From: Carettochelys insculpta
Lineage: Eukaryota > Chordata > Testudines > Carettochelyidae
Assembly: GCF_033958435.1 (NCBI RefSeq)
Contig: NC_134137.1
Span: 121,618,001 to 121,682,000 of the forward strand
Reading direction: 5' to 3'
Length of the DNA stretch: 64,000 nt
Part shown: one piece after another, positions 44,001 through 48,224 of the stretch
How the letters are laid out: the number at the start of each line of letters is the position of its first letter
How positions within the stretch are numbered: position 1 is the stretch's first letter
Program-made: the position numbers and the translations under genes
The notes under the pieces: model-generated
The model's input: the letters and a program-made list of their open reading frames with translations, nothing else
The model's database searches: none
What the model was told of the DNA's origin: nothing

Positions 44001-44615
44001 TTAAGCAACTATTCGGGGAACCAGACAGAAATTAATTTGACAGAAAGATGTCTTCTAGTAAAAGTGAAGCTGAATATGTTGGGATACCCTGGGTATTTTT
44101 AAAATGGGATTGACTACTATTGGTGGCTTCTTGCACTGGTACTAGTGGTCAAAGCATAAAACATATTGACTTTCTTGTGAGTGGTCTGTGTATGTGTAAG
44201 AGGCATGATTATTTGCTGGTAAACTTAGTATTTTTGAAATGGGAATTCTTGGGAATGATCACTTGGACAGTAATTAAAACTCTTTGTTTTTTATATACAT
44301 TTTATATAAATGATTTCATAATAACCATGTTTATTTTATTTATATTCAGGAACAGAAATTAAGGACAAATTAAGATGTTATGACTTTGATGTACACACCA
44401 TGAAGACATTGAAGAACATTATTTCACCTCCCTGGGATTTCAGGGAATTTGATATAGAAAGACAAACACTTGATGAAGCTGGTATTGTGACACTGGAAAC
44501 ATCAAATCAAAGGAAAACGAATGATACTAGTCGTCCATTAGAAGAAACCTTTGAGATTGAAATGAATGAAAGTGATATGATGTTAGAAACATCCATGTCA
44601 GACCATAGTTCATGA
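4859..44615 (+). CDS. CDC16: CDC16 / APC6, anaphase-promoting complex TPR subunit (partial, 13 exons)
   Basis: Joined exons: 4859-5018, 5462-5556, 7230-7363, 9753-9832, 11878-11927, 14863-14936, 17777-17902, 22968-23120, 24645-24708, 28172-28233, 34733-34868, 36639-36729, 44350-44615. They total 1491 nt, 496 residues plus a TGA stop. The product closely resembles vertebrate CDC16, for example KIYDALDNRTLATYSYKEAL, CYYLMVGHKNEHARRYLS, YGPAWIAYGHSFAVESEHDQ and ETFEIEMNESDMMLETSMSD. CDC16 forms a dimeric TPR superhelix in the nuclear/cytoplasmic APC/C ubiquitin ligase, which drives cyclin B and securin degradation. All internal junctions have AG acceptors and GT donors, and phases agree at every join. 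Roughly 124 N-terminal residues, judged against a usual length near 620, are encoded before this window. I see no stop or frameshift, so the gene is likely functional. Confidence 0.97.
5462..5556 (+). CDS. CDC16: CDC16 exon b
   Basis: Acceptor aatttatacag, donor gtaaaa. Completes the split Glu codon and encodes KELLESLPLGKQC through LFENKLKK, an acidic linker between TPR blocks. Ends in phase 0. Confidence 0.95.
5865..6545 (+). mobile_element. Possible solo LTR
   Basis: An intronic block of about 680 bp with LTR-like features: a TATAAAAA box at 6258-6265 about two-thirds along and a downstream region with cttggtccag and 'tattacacc'. There is no coding sequence on either side and I could not define a TG...CA pair with a flanking duplication. 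It may equally be another dispersed repeat. Confidence 0.3.
6775..7099. mobile_element. Tigger/pogo-like MITE with TA target duplication
   Basis: The left end cagtaaactctttcatatc and the right end, read on the minus strand, cagtaaactctgtcttaacc form terminal inverted repeats flanked on both sides by TA (6773-6774 and 7100-7101). The length is 325 bp and it is non-coding. The same left end recurs at 32541. Confidence 0.7.
7230..7363 (+). CDS. CDC16: CDC16 exon c
   Basis: Acceptor tttgtttttcag, donor gtaagt. Starts in phase 0 and encodes YNKPSETIIPESVDGLQDNL then SLAERHYYNCDFKMCYKLTS, part of the central TPR array. Ends after two bases of a Val codon. Confidence 0.96.
7646..8040. mobile_element. 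MITE with gtcgacaga motifs
   Basis: The left part has agctgggtctatactagaga and agcgtctacacacttaaag, and the right end has gcttctagtgtagacatagc. Copies of ctgtcgacagaagtt and ctgttgacagag recur inside. This is the 'gtctacactag' terminal type seen across the window. Open frames over it are artefacts of the repeat. Confidence 0.6.
8041..8486. other. CDC16 intron, nothing recognised
   Basis: Intronic sequence with no recognised repeat or conserved element. Confidence 0.5.
8487..9128 (+). mobile_element. CR1 LINE, 5'-truncated, ORF2 3' end
   Basis: An open frame from 8498 to 9043 encodes the C-terminal end of CR1 ORF2 protein, after the reverse transcriptase domain: LRPHLKYCVQFWAPQYKKD, LEQVQRRATQMIKGLEH, SLFSLQKRRLRGDLIAAL, KNYFTRQVVKHWNVLPREV and FKSWLDKVLAGMT. 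The 3' tail is present with actagatgacctcctgaggt and then ccagccctgtgattctgtga. The frame is uninterrupted over 180 codons, so this copy is fairly young, but the endonuclease and catalytic RT parts are absent (5' truncation). It lies in a CDC16 intron in the sense direction. Confidence 0.92.
9129..9752. other. CDC16 intron, nothing recognised
   Basis: AT-rich intronic sequence ending in the acceptor tgttttgtattttag. Nothing else is supported. Confidence 0.5.
9753..9832 (+). CDS. CDC16: CDC16 exon d
   Basis: Acceptor tattttag, donor gtagga. Encodes VMEKDPFHANCLPVHIGTLV then ELNKAN, a TPR segment. Starts with the third base of Val and ends with the first base of Glu. Confidence 0.96.
9833..11455. 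other. CDC16 intron, nothing recognised
   Basis: About 1.6 kb of AT-rich intronic sequence without a recognised gene or repeat. Short open frames have no family resemblance. Confidence 0.45.
11456..11545 (+). repeat. Dispersed reptilian repeat fragment
   Basis: agaagggccaggctgggtca then gaccaatggtccacctagcc is a widely dispersed sequence in reptile genomes. Only about 90 bp are present and I cannot place its parent family with certainty. Confidence 0.45.
11878..11927 (+). CDS. CDC16: CDC16 exon e (50 bp)
   Basis: Acceptor acccatacag, donor gtaagt. Encodes ELFYLSHKLVDLYPNNP, completing a TPR. Ends in phase 0. The exon is very short but its frame and splice sites fit exactly. Confidence 0.95.
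11928..12611. other. CDC16 intron, nothing recognised
   Basis: AT-rich intron with T- and A-rich runs. Nothing supported. Confidence 0.45.
12612..13310. mobile_element. PLE 3' fragments in inverted orientation with an inner repeat
   Basis: The left flank carries a PLE 3' sequence in minus orientation (ttaggtgggacagacccact then tcttcagatctgg). The right flank carries the same 3' sequence in plus orientation (ctgtcccaccaaagctcatc, acctaataaa, ttgttagtctttaaggttct). Between them, 12715-13140 is a GC-rich repeat whose two ends are diverged direct repeats (gatgatcatctgtcttg and gtgaccatccgtcgcat). The inverted pairing of PLE tails recurs at other sites in the window. Confidence 0.6.
13370..13660. 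other. GC-richer repeat-like block
   Basis: A block around 13430-13620 is compositionally unlike the surrounding intron and resembles the interior of a DNA-transposon relic. No termini are resolved. Confidence 0.3.
13850..13980. repeat. Short inverted repeat (hairpin MITE remnant)
   Basis: tttttagtaaaagtcacag at the left pairs with ctgacttttactaaaaata at the right, with a loop of about 60 bp. No coding capacity. Confidence 0.6.
14268..14395. mobile_element. PLE tail, head-to-head inverted, with target duplication
   Basis: The left half reads aagaagtcctgtggcacctt then atagactaacat, which is minus orientation. The right half reads ccacaggacttcttgttgtt then gatacagactaactcagcta, which is plus orientation. 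They are two copies of the PLE 3' end joined in inverse orientation. The flanks ctggattgtggtaac (14253-14267) and ctggattgtgttgac (14396-14410) match at 13 of 15 bases and look like a target-site duplication. Confidence 0.75.
14411..14862. other. CDC16 intron, nothing recognised
   Basis: Ordinary intronic sequence ending in the acceptor ttgatgtttag. Confidence 0.5.
14863..14936 (+). CDS. CDC16: CDC16 exon f
   Basis: Acceptor attgatgtttag, donor gtaaaa. Encodes VSWFAVGCYYLMVGHKNEHA then RRYL plus two bases of Ser. A strongly conserved TPR hairpin. Confidence 0.96.
15128..15245. repeat. MITE fragment
   Basis: gtgtctatcttacacagctt then atagcaacaaggttgtgttg, followed by the inverted acacagccttgttgct, forms a short terminal hairpin of the 'gtctacac' element type. 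Confidence 0.45.
15246..15760. other. CDC16 intron, nothing recognised
   Basis: Intronic sequence with no supported feature. Confidence 0.4.
15761..16706. repeat. Composite DNA-transposon relics, GC-rich
   Basis: Diverged direct repeats (ggttgctatctggaatcgag at 15761 and gttgccagaccagagaatac near 16409) bracket a GC-rich interior of proline/glycine/leucine-type open frames, which are compositional artefacts. Further pieces of gtctacac elements occur at about 15850 and at 16450-16706, ending in gctagtgtagacatggccta. The family is not resolved. Confidence 0.45.
16757..17270. repeat. Possible MITE with imperfect ends
   Basis: The left end tgttgtggcagggtcagtct and the right end read on the minus strand, cattgtgacaggtttaggtc, are imperfect inverted repeats about 500 bp apart. 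The interior is pyrimidine-rich and non-coding. Low confidence. Confidence 0.35.
17777..17902 (+). CDS. CDC16: CDC16 exon g
   Basis: Acceptor gtatgtgtgtttcag, donor gtatgt. Encodes KATTLERTYGPAWIAYGHSF then AVESEHDQAMAAYFTAAQLM, a core TPR pair. Begins with the last base of Ser and ends after two bases of Gly. Confidence 0.97.
18044..18395 (+). mobile_element. CR1 LINE fragment, ORF2 reverse transcriptase region
   Basis: One open frame from 18044 to 18304 encodes a degenerate CR1 RT segment: KVNMFFVKENCLNNLLEF, then LVFQKSFDKVPHQRLLSKI (the DFQKAFDKVPH-type catalytic block with the first Asp replaced by Val). The reading continues after a stop with LRDRKQRVGINGQF. It stops where the PLE begins at about 18400. 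Confidence 0.8.
18400..19535 (-). mobile_element. Penelope-like element, reverse transcriptase part
   Basis: The minus strand encodes most of a PLE reverse transcriptase. From 19540 downward it reads PDIIIKPADEGGAVVVMNKS, then NYNYLRNSLLKLG, MDVEALYTNIPHEDGLQAIR, VSGTAVGTCMAPQYANIFM, LRYIDNIFMIWTHG and, past a stop at 18650, FLDTTVQIKDGLIGTTLYQK. These are the conserved blocks of PLE RT: N-terminal KPAD, the D..LYTNIP block, the G...G..MAPxYAN block and the YxDD block. The frame is broken at 19096-19140 and again at 18650. The YxDD motif is YIDN, losing one catalytic Asp. PLE RTs are related to telomerase RT. This copy is inactive. Confidence 0.9.
19525..19870 (+). mobile_element. Penelope-like element, endonuclease end and 3' tail (inverted relative to its RT)
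   Basis: From ttcaagtttgacacgttaac onward, this + strand sequence parallels the end of the GIY-YIG region and 3' UTR of the PLE at 39835-40520 (ttcaaattcgacagattaac). It runs through gaataagtggatcagtccca, aaagctcatcacttaataaa and tttgttagtctttaaagtgc to the terminal tagactagcacagctatctc. It abuts the minus-strand RT part head-to-head. Confidence 0.85.
19871..20219. other. CDC16 intron, nothing recognised
   Basis: Intronic sequence between the PLE and the next CR1. Nothing supported. Confidence 0.4.
20220..21425 (+). mobile_element. CR1 LINE fragment, split by a MITE
   Basis: Degenerate CR1 ORF2: after 20460, FINNLDNGTESMLNVYG-like sequence, then DDTKLEGVASPWRAR-type and DKLEK-type stretches with several frameshifts. 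The catalytic 'FADDTKL' region is recognisable near 20515. At 20857 it is interrupted by a MITE and resumes at 21209 with tcagctggactaccatgttc, ctcatttcgggaaggatgtg and ctgaaagaactggatttgt, which is the following part of the same element. Confidence 0.8.
20858..21208. mobile_element. Palindromic TTCGAAG-type MITE inserted in CR1
   Basis: The terminal arms pair almost perfectly for about 110 bp. The left arm begins tgtctacactagccaaaaac; the right arm, on the minus strand, begins tgtctacactagccaaaaac as well. Inner blocks such as tgctgaaatacatattcagt also pair. The middle contains ccttttcgaaaggaccccgg. The flanks carry a short taagg on each side. It has no transposase, so it depends on an autonomous partner elsewhere. 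Confidence 0.88.
21426..21535 (-). mobile_element. CR1 fragment, minus strand
   Basis: The minus strand reads DKKVISKSQCGFVKNTSYQT, which matches the CR1 RT stretch that ends in 'QHGFVK'. About 110 bp, antisense to CDC16. Confidence 0.6.
21560..22815 (+). mobile_element. DIRS element fragment: tyrosine recombinase and 3' end
   Basis: Degenerate DIRS tyrosine recombinase on the + strand. In order: SIKIHLAAF near 21607, LVLFCLGFPLTSFEP near 21750, VAFLVAITSS near 21840, VTMRLHPSFIAEVLSDFHTH from 21913, WHTSELRRLLLYYLERARSF, and SNWSSSHVFTKRY near 22320. This is the same order as in the full element at 45624-51554. The 3' end around 22775-22815 (gtcaaagaaccacagtcact then atcaggtaagtaactgttct) matches that element's right terminus. 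Many frameshifts and stops. Confidence 0.75.
22968..23120 (+). CDS. CDC16: CDC16 exon h
   Basis: Acceptor tttctttttttatag, donor gtaagt. Encodes CHLPMLYIGLEYGLTNNSKL, AERFFSQALSIAPEDPFVMH and EVGVVAFQNG, two TPRs. Begins with the last base of Gly and ends after two bases of an acidic codon. Confidence 0.97.
23379..23798. mobile_element. Tigger/pogo-like MITE
   Basis: The left end caggagacccctgactttgc and the right end, on the minus strand, cagtagacccctaacttaca are inverted terminal repeats. The right flank is TATA. The GC-rich interior consists of ggagctgggagccagg-type repeats with no coding content. Confidence 0.65.
23799..24179. other. CDC16 intron, nothing recognised
   Basis: Intronic sequence, no supported feature. 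Confidence 0.4.
24180..24553. mobile_element. hAT-type fragment
   Basis: Ends with ccaacagtttgagaaacact, the reverse of the classic cagtgtttctcaaactg hAT terminus, preceded by ccattcaaatggggtcatga. The left terminus is not found, so this is a partial copy. Non-coding. Confidence 0.55.
24645..24708 (+). CDS. CDC16: CDC16 exon i
   Basis: Acceptor ttttcttattttag, donor gtaatt. Encodes WKTAEKWFLDALEKIKAIGN then Glu. Its first base is C, so the split codon with the previous exon reads GAC (Asp) where the family usually has Glu, a conservative change. Ends in phase 0. Confidence 0.96.
24709..25259. other. CDC16 intron, nothing recognised
   Basis: Ordinary intronic sequence with no supported feature. 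Confidence 0.4.
25260..25645. repeat. GC-rich dispersed repeat
   Basis: Starts ggagttttcaacctgcagac and has a GC-rich interior (gctggctggcccactgg and similar). It resembles the interior of reptilian hAT-type MITEs. The termini are not resolved. Confidence 0.35.
26063..26678. mobile_element. hAT non-autonomous element with perfect 8-bp target duplication
   Basis: The left end caggggtctgcaaccaaaat and the right end, on the minus strand, caggggtctgcaacctgcag form 15-bp perfect terminal inverted repeats. The flanks are TACCAGCA at 26055-26062 and again at 26679-26686, a perfect 8-bp duplication as expected for hAT. It is 616 bp long and contains gagctgcaattcatgtgac near its left and gagctgcaggttgcag near its right, with no transposase. 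Confidence 0.88.
26690..27795. other. CDC16 intron, nothing recognised
   Basis: About 1.1 kb of AT-rich intron including a T run near 26707-26720. No supported feature. Confidence 0.4.
27796..28108. mobile_element. MITE with ttgaacctctct ends
   Basis: The left end attgaacctctctcattaga and the right end, on the minus strand, aggttgaacttctctagtcc form inverted terminal repeats. A related element lies at 58927-59249. It ends 64 bp before a CDC16 exon. Confidence 0.65.
28172..28233 (+). CDS. CDC16: CDC16 exon j (62 bp)
   Basis: Acceptor ttattctgcag, donor gtaagt. Encodes VTVDKWEPLLNNLGHVCRKL plus two bases of Lys. It lies between a MITE ending at 28108 and a SINE/CR1 tail beginning near 28295. 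Confidence 0.96.
28295..28396 (+). mobile_element. CR1/SINE 3' tail
   Basis: ggtggtgataggtcctgctg, then gacttggtgacctcttgagg and tcccttccag: the CR1-type tail that is shared by turtle tRNA SINEs. It begins about 60 bp after a CDC16 donor site. Confidence 0.7.
28399..28755. mobile_element. Tigger/pogo-like MITE inserted next to a SINE tail
   Basis: The left end cagttcgagttgcacgtatc and the right end, minus strand, cagtagatccccgacttatg form imperfect inverted termini, with TA flanks. The interior is the same kind of ggagctgggagccagg repeat as at 23379-23798. Confidence 0.55.
28771..28975 (+). mobile_element. tRNA-derived SINE (tortoise Pol III/SINE type)
   Basis: The 5' part is tRNA-like: ttactcagtggttagcgcat (A-box region), then ccttgtaaacccagggttgt and the B box gttcaatcc at 28826-28834. 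The 3' part carries the CR1 tail gacctctcaaggtcccttcc then agctctatgag. A tRNA head joined to a CR1 tail is the known turtle SINE design in which the SINE uses the CR1 LINE machinery for retrotransposition. This copy ends in a short ATA-rich repeat. Confidence 0.85.
28991..29787. mobile_element. Tigger/pogo-like element, 797 bp, TA-flanked
   Basis: The left end cagtaaggtctcagagtaca and the right end, minus strand, cagtaaagtctcagagtaca differ at one base. TA flanks both sides (28989-28990 and 29788-29789). The interior is G-rich (ggtggtgagctggagcc repeats) and non-coding. Long antisense open frames here are compositional. Confidence 0.8.
29790..31140. repeat. GC-rich repeat-derived block with an internal duplication
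   Basis: An 80-90 bp unit is duplicated directly. One copy is at about 30307-30395 (gggagcaccccactgactgt, accatgtcaacaagttgctc) and one at about 30547-30630 (gggagcacacagctgattgt, gccatgtcaacaggttgctc). Leucine/alanine-rich open frames on both strands come from GC-rich composition around 30640-30960. No gene supported. Confidence 0.45.
31141..32085. other. CDC16 intron with A25 run and a short tandem repeat
   Basis: Contains an uninterrupted A run at 31719-31743 and two tandem copies of tttgttcaaatgtgcatgta near 31874-31913. Otherwise AT-rich with no supported feature. Confidence 0.5.
32086..32290. repeat. Small GC-rich MITE-like repeat
   Basis: The left part attatccagcatccctgggg then gaatggtggtcgctggataa is a terminal hairpin, followed by a GC-rich interior. 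The family is not resolved; it resembles the 'ccagcatt' elements at 6775 and 32541. Confidence 0.4.
32541..32850. mobile_element. Tigger/pogo-like MITE
   Basis: Starts cagtaaactctttcatatcc after TA, as at 6775. The right end is degenerate (ggttataagagtatgctgtc). Non-coding. Confidence 0.6.
32909..33227. mobile_element. Tigger/pogo-like MITE
   Basis: The left end cagtaaaacccctgtttaca and the right end, minus strand, cagtaaatgccctgacttac form inverted termini. The interior is a ggagccaggaac-type repeat. 319 bp. Confidence 0.65.
33478..33540 (+). mobile_element. CR1/SINE 3' tail fragment
   Basis: ggggactggactcaggggcc then tcttgagatcccttccagtt, the conserved CR1/SINE tail. Confidence 0.6.
33550..34430 (+). 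mobile_element. DIRS element fragment, gag region
   Basis: A + strand open stretch at 33818-33996 reads CLGEAHQADRFKICNTFKTR then KEQDFCLKQVLMQSAVQLQ. This is the zinc-knuckle-like CLGE.H...KC..C motif with the following basic helix of DIRS gag, here with the second Cys replaced by Phe. The sequence continues after a hAT insertion (33997-34161) with a proline/serine-rich ggcacc-repeated stretch, as in other copies. Its limits are uncertain. Confidence 0.6.
33997..34161. mobile_element. Short hAT MITE inserted in DIRS gag
   Basis: The left end cagcgttccctctaattttt and the right end, minus strand, cagtgttccccgtaagctga are inverted termini. The flanks atcccagg (33989-33996) and gtcctagg (34162-34169) match at 6 of 8 bases. 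165 bp. Confidence 0.7.
34733..34868 (+). CDS. CDC16: CDC16 exon k
   Basis: Acceptor atttaaacttaacag, donor gtatgt. Encodes KYEEALEYHRQALVLIPQNA, STYSAIGYIHSLMGNFESAI and DYFHT, the most canonical TPR pair of the protein. Begins with the last base of Lys and ends in phase 0. Confidence 0.97.
35130..35842. mobile_element. CpG-rich 713-bp palindromic MITE
   Basis: The left end gggctgcgtctacacgtgca and the right end, minus strand, gggctacgtctacacgtgca are inverted termini. Subterminal blocks such as ctacttcgaagtagcg, gcgctatttcgaagttg and ttcgatgttcaacatcgaag form many small hairpins, and gtctacacgtg recurs inside at 35192 and 35320. It is much richer in CpG than the flanking intron, suggesting a recent insertion. 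The long frame at 35448-35765 on the minus strand is non-coding repeat. Confidence 0.82.
35843..36638. other. CDC16 intron, nothing recognised
   Basis: AT-rich intron ending in the acceptor tctctttttaacag. Confidence 0.5.
36639..36729 (+). CDS. CDC16: CDC16 exon l
   Basis: Acceptor tttctctttttaacag, donor gtaagt. Encodes ALGLRRDDTFSVTMLGHCIE then MYIGDSEAYI plus the first base of Gly. Last TPR. Confidence 0.97.
36730..37517. other. CDC16 intron, nothing recognised
   Basis: Intronic sequence upstream of a DIRS element. No supported feature. Confidence 0.45.
38014..39827 (+). pseudogene. DIRS gag-like coding remnant
   Basis: The longest frame, 38014-38688 (224 codons), is followed by frames at 38928-39221 and 39227-39682 that together follow the order of the gag of the copy at 45624: a basic Ser/Pro-rich N-terminal region, the FQDLFRRV segment (copy D: FQELF then RV), the SLIVDAVN segment and the ANYMALLAKY segment. 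Function is inferred from position before RT in DIRS elements; no host homologue is recognised. It is interrupted by frameshifts and stops. Confidence 0.65.
39828..40522 (+). mobile_element. Penelope-like element fragment with GIY-YIG endonuclease domain
   Basis: The frame 39962-40246 encodes a GIY-YIG endonuclease domain: YIGQTANTLSQRMNGHRADI, then PVSQHFNGVGHSVKDLKVC and KRDFNNHLQKECSELTV. Upstream, in another frame, a linker reads NYRIMGTFSCSSTNIIYA, which usually precedes the GIY-YIG domain in PLEs. The PLE 3' UTR follows (gaagtggatctgtcccagga, aaagctcatcacctaataaa) and ends with acagactaacacggccacct. The insertion is flanked by ctctttgctgaaag (39814-39827) and ctctttgctgagag (40523-40536), a target duplication of about 14 bp in DIRS gag. 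The RT part is absent (5' truncation). Confidence 0.88.
40960..41935 (+). pseudogene. DIRS RT C-terminal and RNase H remnant
   Basis: Successive frames at 41031-41312, 41251-41508 and 41509-41931 encode the RT thumb (PRLEFIGTLLDCQIATTSLP), RNase H (KLDASLLGWGAHLMDQVV, HINLLELTAVWYM, LTDSMTVMLYIKQ) and the post-RNase H segment (KWGFPTIDLFATAANALCP, FCSRHGL). The order matches DIRS pol. Frameshifts separate them. Confidence 0.8.
42590..43960. repeat. Purine-rich hAT-like non-autonomous element
   Basis: The + strand of 42600-43200 is strongly G/A-rich with irregular repeats of gggagggagtt and gggttgtgacct. The right end tctgggccgtattttgcccc resembles the 'gggccgtattttgccc' end of reptilian hAT elements. 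The left terminus is not resolved. Long frames on both strands here have no protein similarity. Confidence 0.45.
43961..44349. other. CDC16 intron, nothing recognised
   Basis: AT-rich sequence ending in the acceptor ttatttatattcag. Confidence 0.5.
44350..44615 (+). CDS. CDC16: CDC16 last coding exon
   Basis: Acceptor ttatttatattcag. Encodes TEIKDKLRCYDFDVHTMKTL, KNIISPPWDFREFDIE and the acidic C-terminal tail ETFEIEMNESDMMLETSMSD, stopping at TGA 44613-44615. The region before the acidic tail (QTLDEAGIVTLETSNQRKTN) is the least conserved part of the protein. Confidence 0.97.
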
Positions 44616-45395
44616 CTAATCCTGGTACAGATCTCATTTTGTCAAAATGTTTTATGTTTTGATTTAGCTTTTTGGTTGCCTTCCCATGAATTCAGGAATT
44701 TGCTATTTTTATACAAATCCCAACTACTCAGCACCGGAGAAGTGTGATATCTGCCTTAAGACTTACAACATATTCATTACCAACAGACTATTCCAATGTT
44801 GTTATCCTACAAAACAATCTCACATAATGGCATAAAAGTGTAACTCATGTTTAATGTTTTTAGAACTGGTTCCTGTACCCTGTGTCTGCTCTTGACTGTG
44901 AAACTTTAAAATATGTCCTGAAAATGAAAGTGTACAGTATTCATCAAATTAAGTAGCCAAGGCTTACTATTGTATTATTGTGATTTCTGAATTTTCATTG
45001 TATCTGTGAGGAACATTTTGCCTTAGGCCAAAAATAACTGTAGAGGTTTGTTAATATATTTTGTTCTTTTAAGACAGGAAACAATTGCAATGCCCATTAT
45101 TTTGTTCAGATTCTACATGCATTTGTAGAAAGCAGTTTTTTTATCAGTTGAACCTGATTTGCTTATTCATTAAATTCATGTCAAATCTTTTTCAGCATGG
45201 GTACTGGATAGTATGGGTTCTGTTTTGTGGTCTATTTTTGATAATCGTTGCATCTTGTTTTGCAATCTGTTCTGTGCTACTGGAAGGTAACTATAAGCAG
45301 AATTGCTTTAGGGCATCTGATCAGGTGACAAATGTGAAAGGTGCAAGTATTGGGAGTATCATAAATATTTTAATAAATGCATCTAATATAATTTT
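44616..45395 (+). other. CDC16: CDC16 3' UTR
   Basis: AT-rich non-coding sequence after the stop. The best poly(A) signal is AATAAA at 45372-45377, so cleavage is expected about 15-25 bases later. The frame at 45085-45399 is not coding. A DIRS element begins only about 230 bp downstream. Confidence 0.7.
45372..45377 (+). terminator. CDC16: Probable CDC16 poly(A) signal
   Basis: Canonical AATAAA followed by a T-rich stretch (ataattttctg). It is the only exact AATAAA I see in the UTR before the transposon. Confidence 0.6.
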
Positions 45396-45623
45396 CTGAA
45401 ATCATTGACATCCTTGAGCTGTCACGGTTAGCTTAATTATAAGTTAGTCAGAATGTGCTGATTATAAGGCTATAGAAATTCTCTTTGCATTTCATTTGAT
45501 TATTAAGGCAAAGTATAGGAATAACTGATACGTGTACAGTATTGAAAAAAATTTGCTAAGCCTGTGGTATTTTATTTTTAATCTGCTTCTGTGTGTCACT
45601 ATTTCAACTTTAACAACTTTGTG

Positions 45624-45800
45624 TTCTTCTTCGAGTGGTCCCCATGGGTGCTCCACAATAGGTGTCGGGCTTGCCCGGCACTGCAGATCGGAAATCTTCC
45701 AGCAGTTTCTCCTGGATCGCGCATGCGCCGGCGCGCACCGCCCCCCTGCGCACCCCTGGCCACATGCACGATCCGGTCCCCTCCAGTTCCTTCTCAACCG
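45624..45800 (+). repeat. DIRS left inverted terminal repeat
   Basis: Read against the minus strand of 51345-51520 it matches over about 175 bp: gggtgctccacaataggtgt, cagatcggaaatcttccagc, agtttctcctggatcg and atgcacgatccggtccc occur in both. The outermost bases differ (ttcttcttcgagtggtcccc versus ggttcttcgagatgtgtccc), as expected for DIRS ends, each of which is matched by one half of the internal complementary region. Confidence 0.9.
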
Positions 45801-46105
45801 CCATCGGCTGCAGACGGAATCCGCTCAGGCTGAGGTCAGAGTCAGATTACTTAGTGGTTTTTTTCCATGTGTAATTTGTTGTTTTTCGGTTATTAAACAA
45901 AAAAAAAAAAAGAAGAGAGAAAGCAAAGACAAAGAGAATACCAGCAAAAAAAAAAAAAAAAGGAAAAAGAGAGGAGCGGAGAAGAACAGAGCGGACGTGA
46001 AAGGCCATTAGGCCTCCCGCTGCCGCAGGCCGGTGATCACTCTTTGAGGAGGAAAGGCACAGATTAAGTGCTAAGTACCCTCTTAACAATAAAGGACTCA
46101 CCACA

Positions 46106-48170
46106 ATGGCCTCTTCAGGTTTTACACAGCGTGAGTCATGCTGTGAAGCTATGCCGGCCTCCGTGGGGCACAGCGAAGGCATCCGACGCCTGTGGGAATT
46201 GCAGGCTACCCGGCCGCGTTCTCACTGTGCTCTGACCCTCCCCCCCCACCCCTGGTGCAGAAACGGAGGGAACTCTCCCTGGCTCGATCCTTGCCGTGCA
46301 TCTGCAGCGAGCAGGACGAGCGGAGCACACAGCTACCGGCCGCATACTCAGGCGGCGGCACCATCACAGGCGGCACAGACCCCCGCGGCACCAGCGGTGC
46401 ACGGGTGCCAGGCACAGAGCCTGCAAGCACTGGAGGGGGATACCTGCGCAGCACCGCAGCTGACGGTGCCGAGCGCGGTGCTAACAGCGGGGCCGAGATT
46501 CCCCGCAGGGGAGGGGGTGGTGCTGGCCCCGCAGCGGAGGGCAAGGCAACATCAAAAACCCGGCACCGCAGTCCATTTCTGGACAGGGCTGCGCTGCTGT
46601 TAGCACCAAGCCCTCCCCTGTGATACACACGCCGCACCGAAGGCCTGTGTCTCCACCGGCCCATCAGGGGAAAAAGAAACAAAAAAAAAAGCAAAAACAA
46701 AAAACCACCTTCTCCATTCCTCCAACCGATGTCACCACGGCTTGGGCCACCTTCACCATTTTCTGGGATTGGATCCCCCTGGAGTACTGTCACAAGCCAG
46801 TTTCACCTCTATCGGTGTCGCTGCGGAGGTCTCGCTCTCCCAGACAGCGGGGGGTACACAGGTCCAGCGGAGTGGTCCAGGTCTCCATCTCCGGACCCTT
46901 GCCATGCTGCCATGGTCGTCCCTATCAGGCTGAACACAGACAAACCACAGGCCTGCACCCAGGGGCAGGTCCCCACCCCCGGCCGCTCAATACCCCCGTG
47001 GGCGCTCCCAATCGGGGACGGAAACACAGTTGTCTCAAGGGGAGTTAAATTTAGAACCCCGAGACTTTCCTTCACAATCCTCCAGCGAGCAAGTGTGTCA
47101 TCGCCCGCAGGAACCCGTGGGTTCAAGGGAGGTTTACCTTAGGGGTTCCTCCTCAACCTCCCCAGACGAGGCCATGGCCCCCGGGGATGTCTCTCCCCGG
47201 GATGACCTTAAACAGTTTCAGGAGCTGTTTTAAAGGGTGGCTTTCACGCATGACATTTAAACGGCAGAGGTGCAGGAGAAATATCACAAACTCCTGAAAA
47301 ATCTGAGACCCCCCGGCTTCATCCAAAATTGCTATTCCGCTGGACGAAGCCATTCTGGAGTCAGCCATTACTATATGGCAGACTCCGGCCTCTGTTCCGC
47401 CTGCGAATGGGAGAGCAGATAAGAAATACTTCGTCCCGGCAGAGGGCATGAAGTTCCTCTTCAGTCACCCACAACCAAATTCTTTGGTGGTCGGGTCGTC
47501 CCAGCAGAGGTCAAAGACTTCTCAGTACAAATCGGGGGATCAGACAAAGATGCTAAGAAGCTAGAGCTGTTTGGCAGGAAGGTATATTCCTCTCCTATCC
47601 TGCTATTGAGAATGGCAAATTATGGGCACACCTAGCAAACCATAATTTTGATATTTACTCTGGGCTTACTCCCCTCATGGATTCACTCCTGGAAGACAAA
47701 AAGCCAGTGTTAAAGGCGATTGTTCAAGAGGGCTATGCAGCATCGCAGACGGGAGTCCAGATCGCCCTGGACGTGGCGGACACGGCGGCACACTCAATGG
47801 CTACAGCAGTGGTCGTGCATAGAGAATCCTGGCCCTAGACGTCGGGTATCTCGAGGGACCTACAGGCGAAGATCATGGACCTTCCCTTTGATACACAAAA
47901 GCTGTTTTGCAGACTCAACCGACTCGGTCCCTCACTCCAGTAAGGACTCGAGAGCTACACGTAGAAGCTTGGGCATTTATACTCCCCCATACAGGAGGGA
48001 AAAATTTTATCCTCAGCAAAGACGCTACGCTTACAACCACAGCGTGCTCAATATCAACAGGGCTACGGCCACGGGCGCTATCAATAGCGGCAACAGTACA
48101 GAACCCCTAGGCGACGTTCTCAACAAAGCCGTATGCCCTCGGGTCAGGCCTCAAAGACAACAAGTTTGAT
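46106..48170 (+). pseudogene. DIRS gag-like ORF remnant
   Basis: Overlapping broken frames: 46106-46603, 46192-46623, 46620-47048, 46729-47142, 47030-47233 and 47720-48169. Recognisable shared segments with the copy at 37518 are DDLKQFQELF near 47200, and KKLELFGRKVYSSPILLLRM near 47550. The N-terminal part is Pro/Ala/Ser-rich. Function is inferred from position; such products are presumed capsid-like. A-runs at 45899-45911, 45946-45961 and 46681-46690 add frameshifts. Confidence 0.65.
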
Positions 48171-48224
48171 GGGTATGTTGGGGGCTGCACTATCAATACC
48201 CTCGCTCAATGCCACTCTCATCTC

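Noticed and set aside
45085..45399. A 104-codon frame after CDC16
   Set aside because: Lies in the AT-rich 3' UTR ending at the poly(A) signal; hydrophobic composition is due to T-richness.
46206..46793. A 195-codon antisense frame in the DIRS gag region
   Set aside because: Shadow of GC-rich gag sequence; no conserved motif and opposite to the element.
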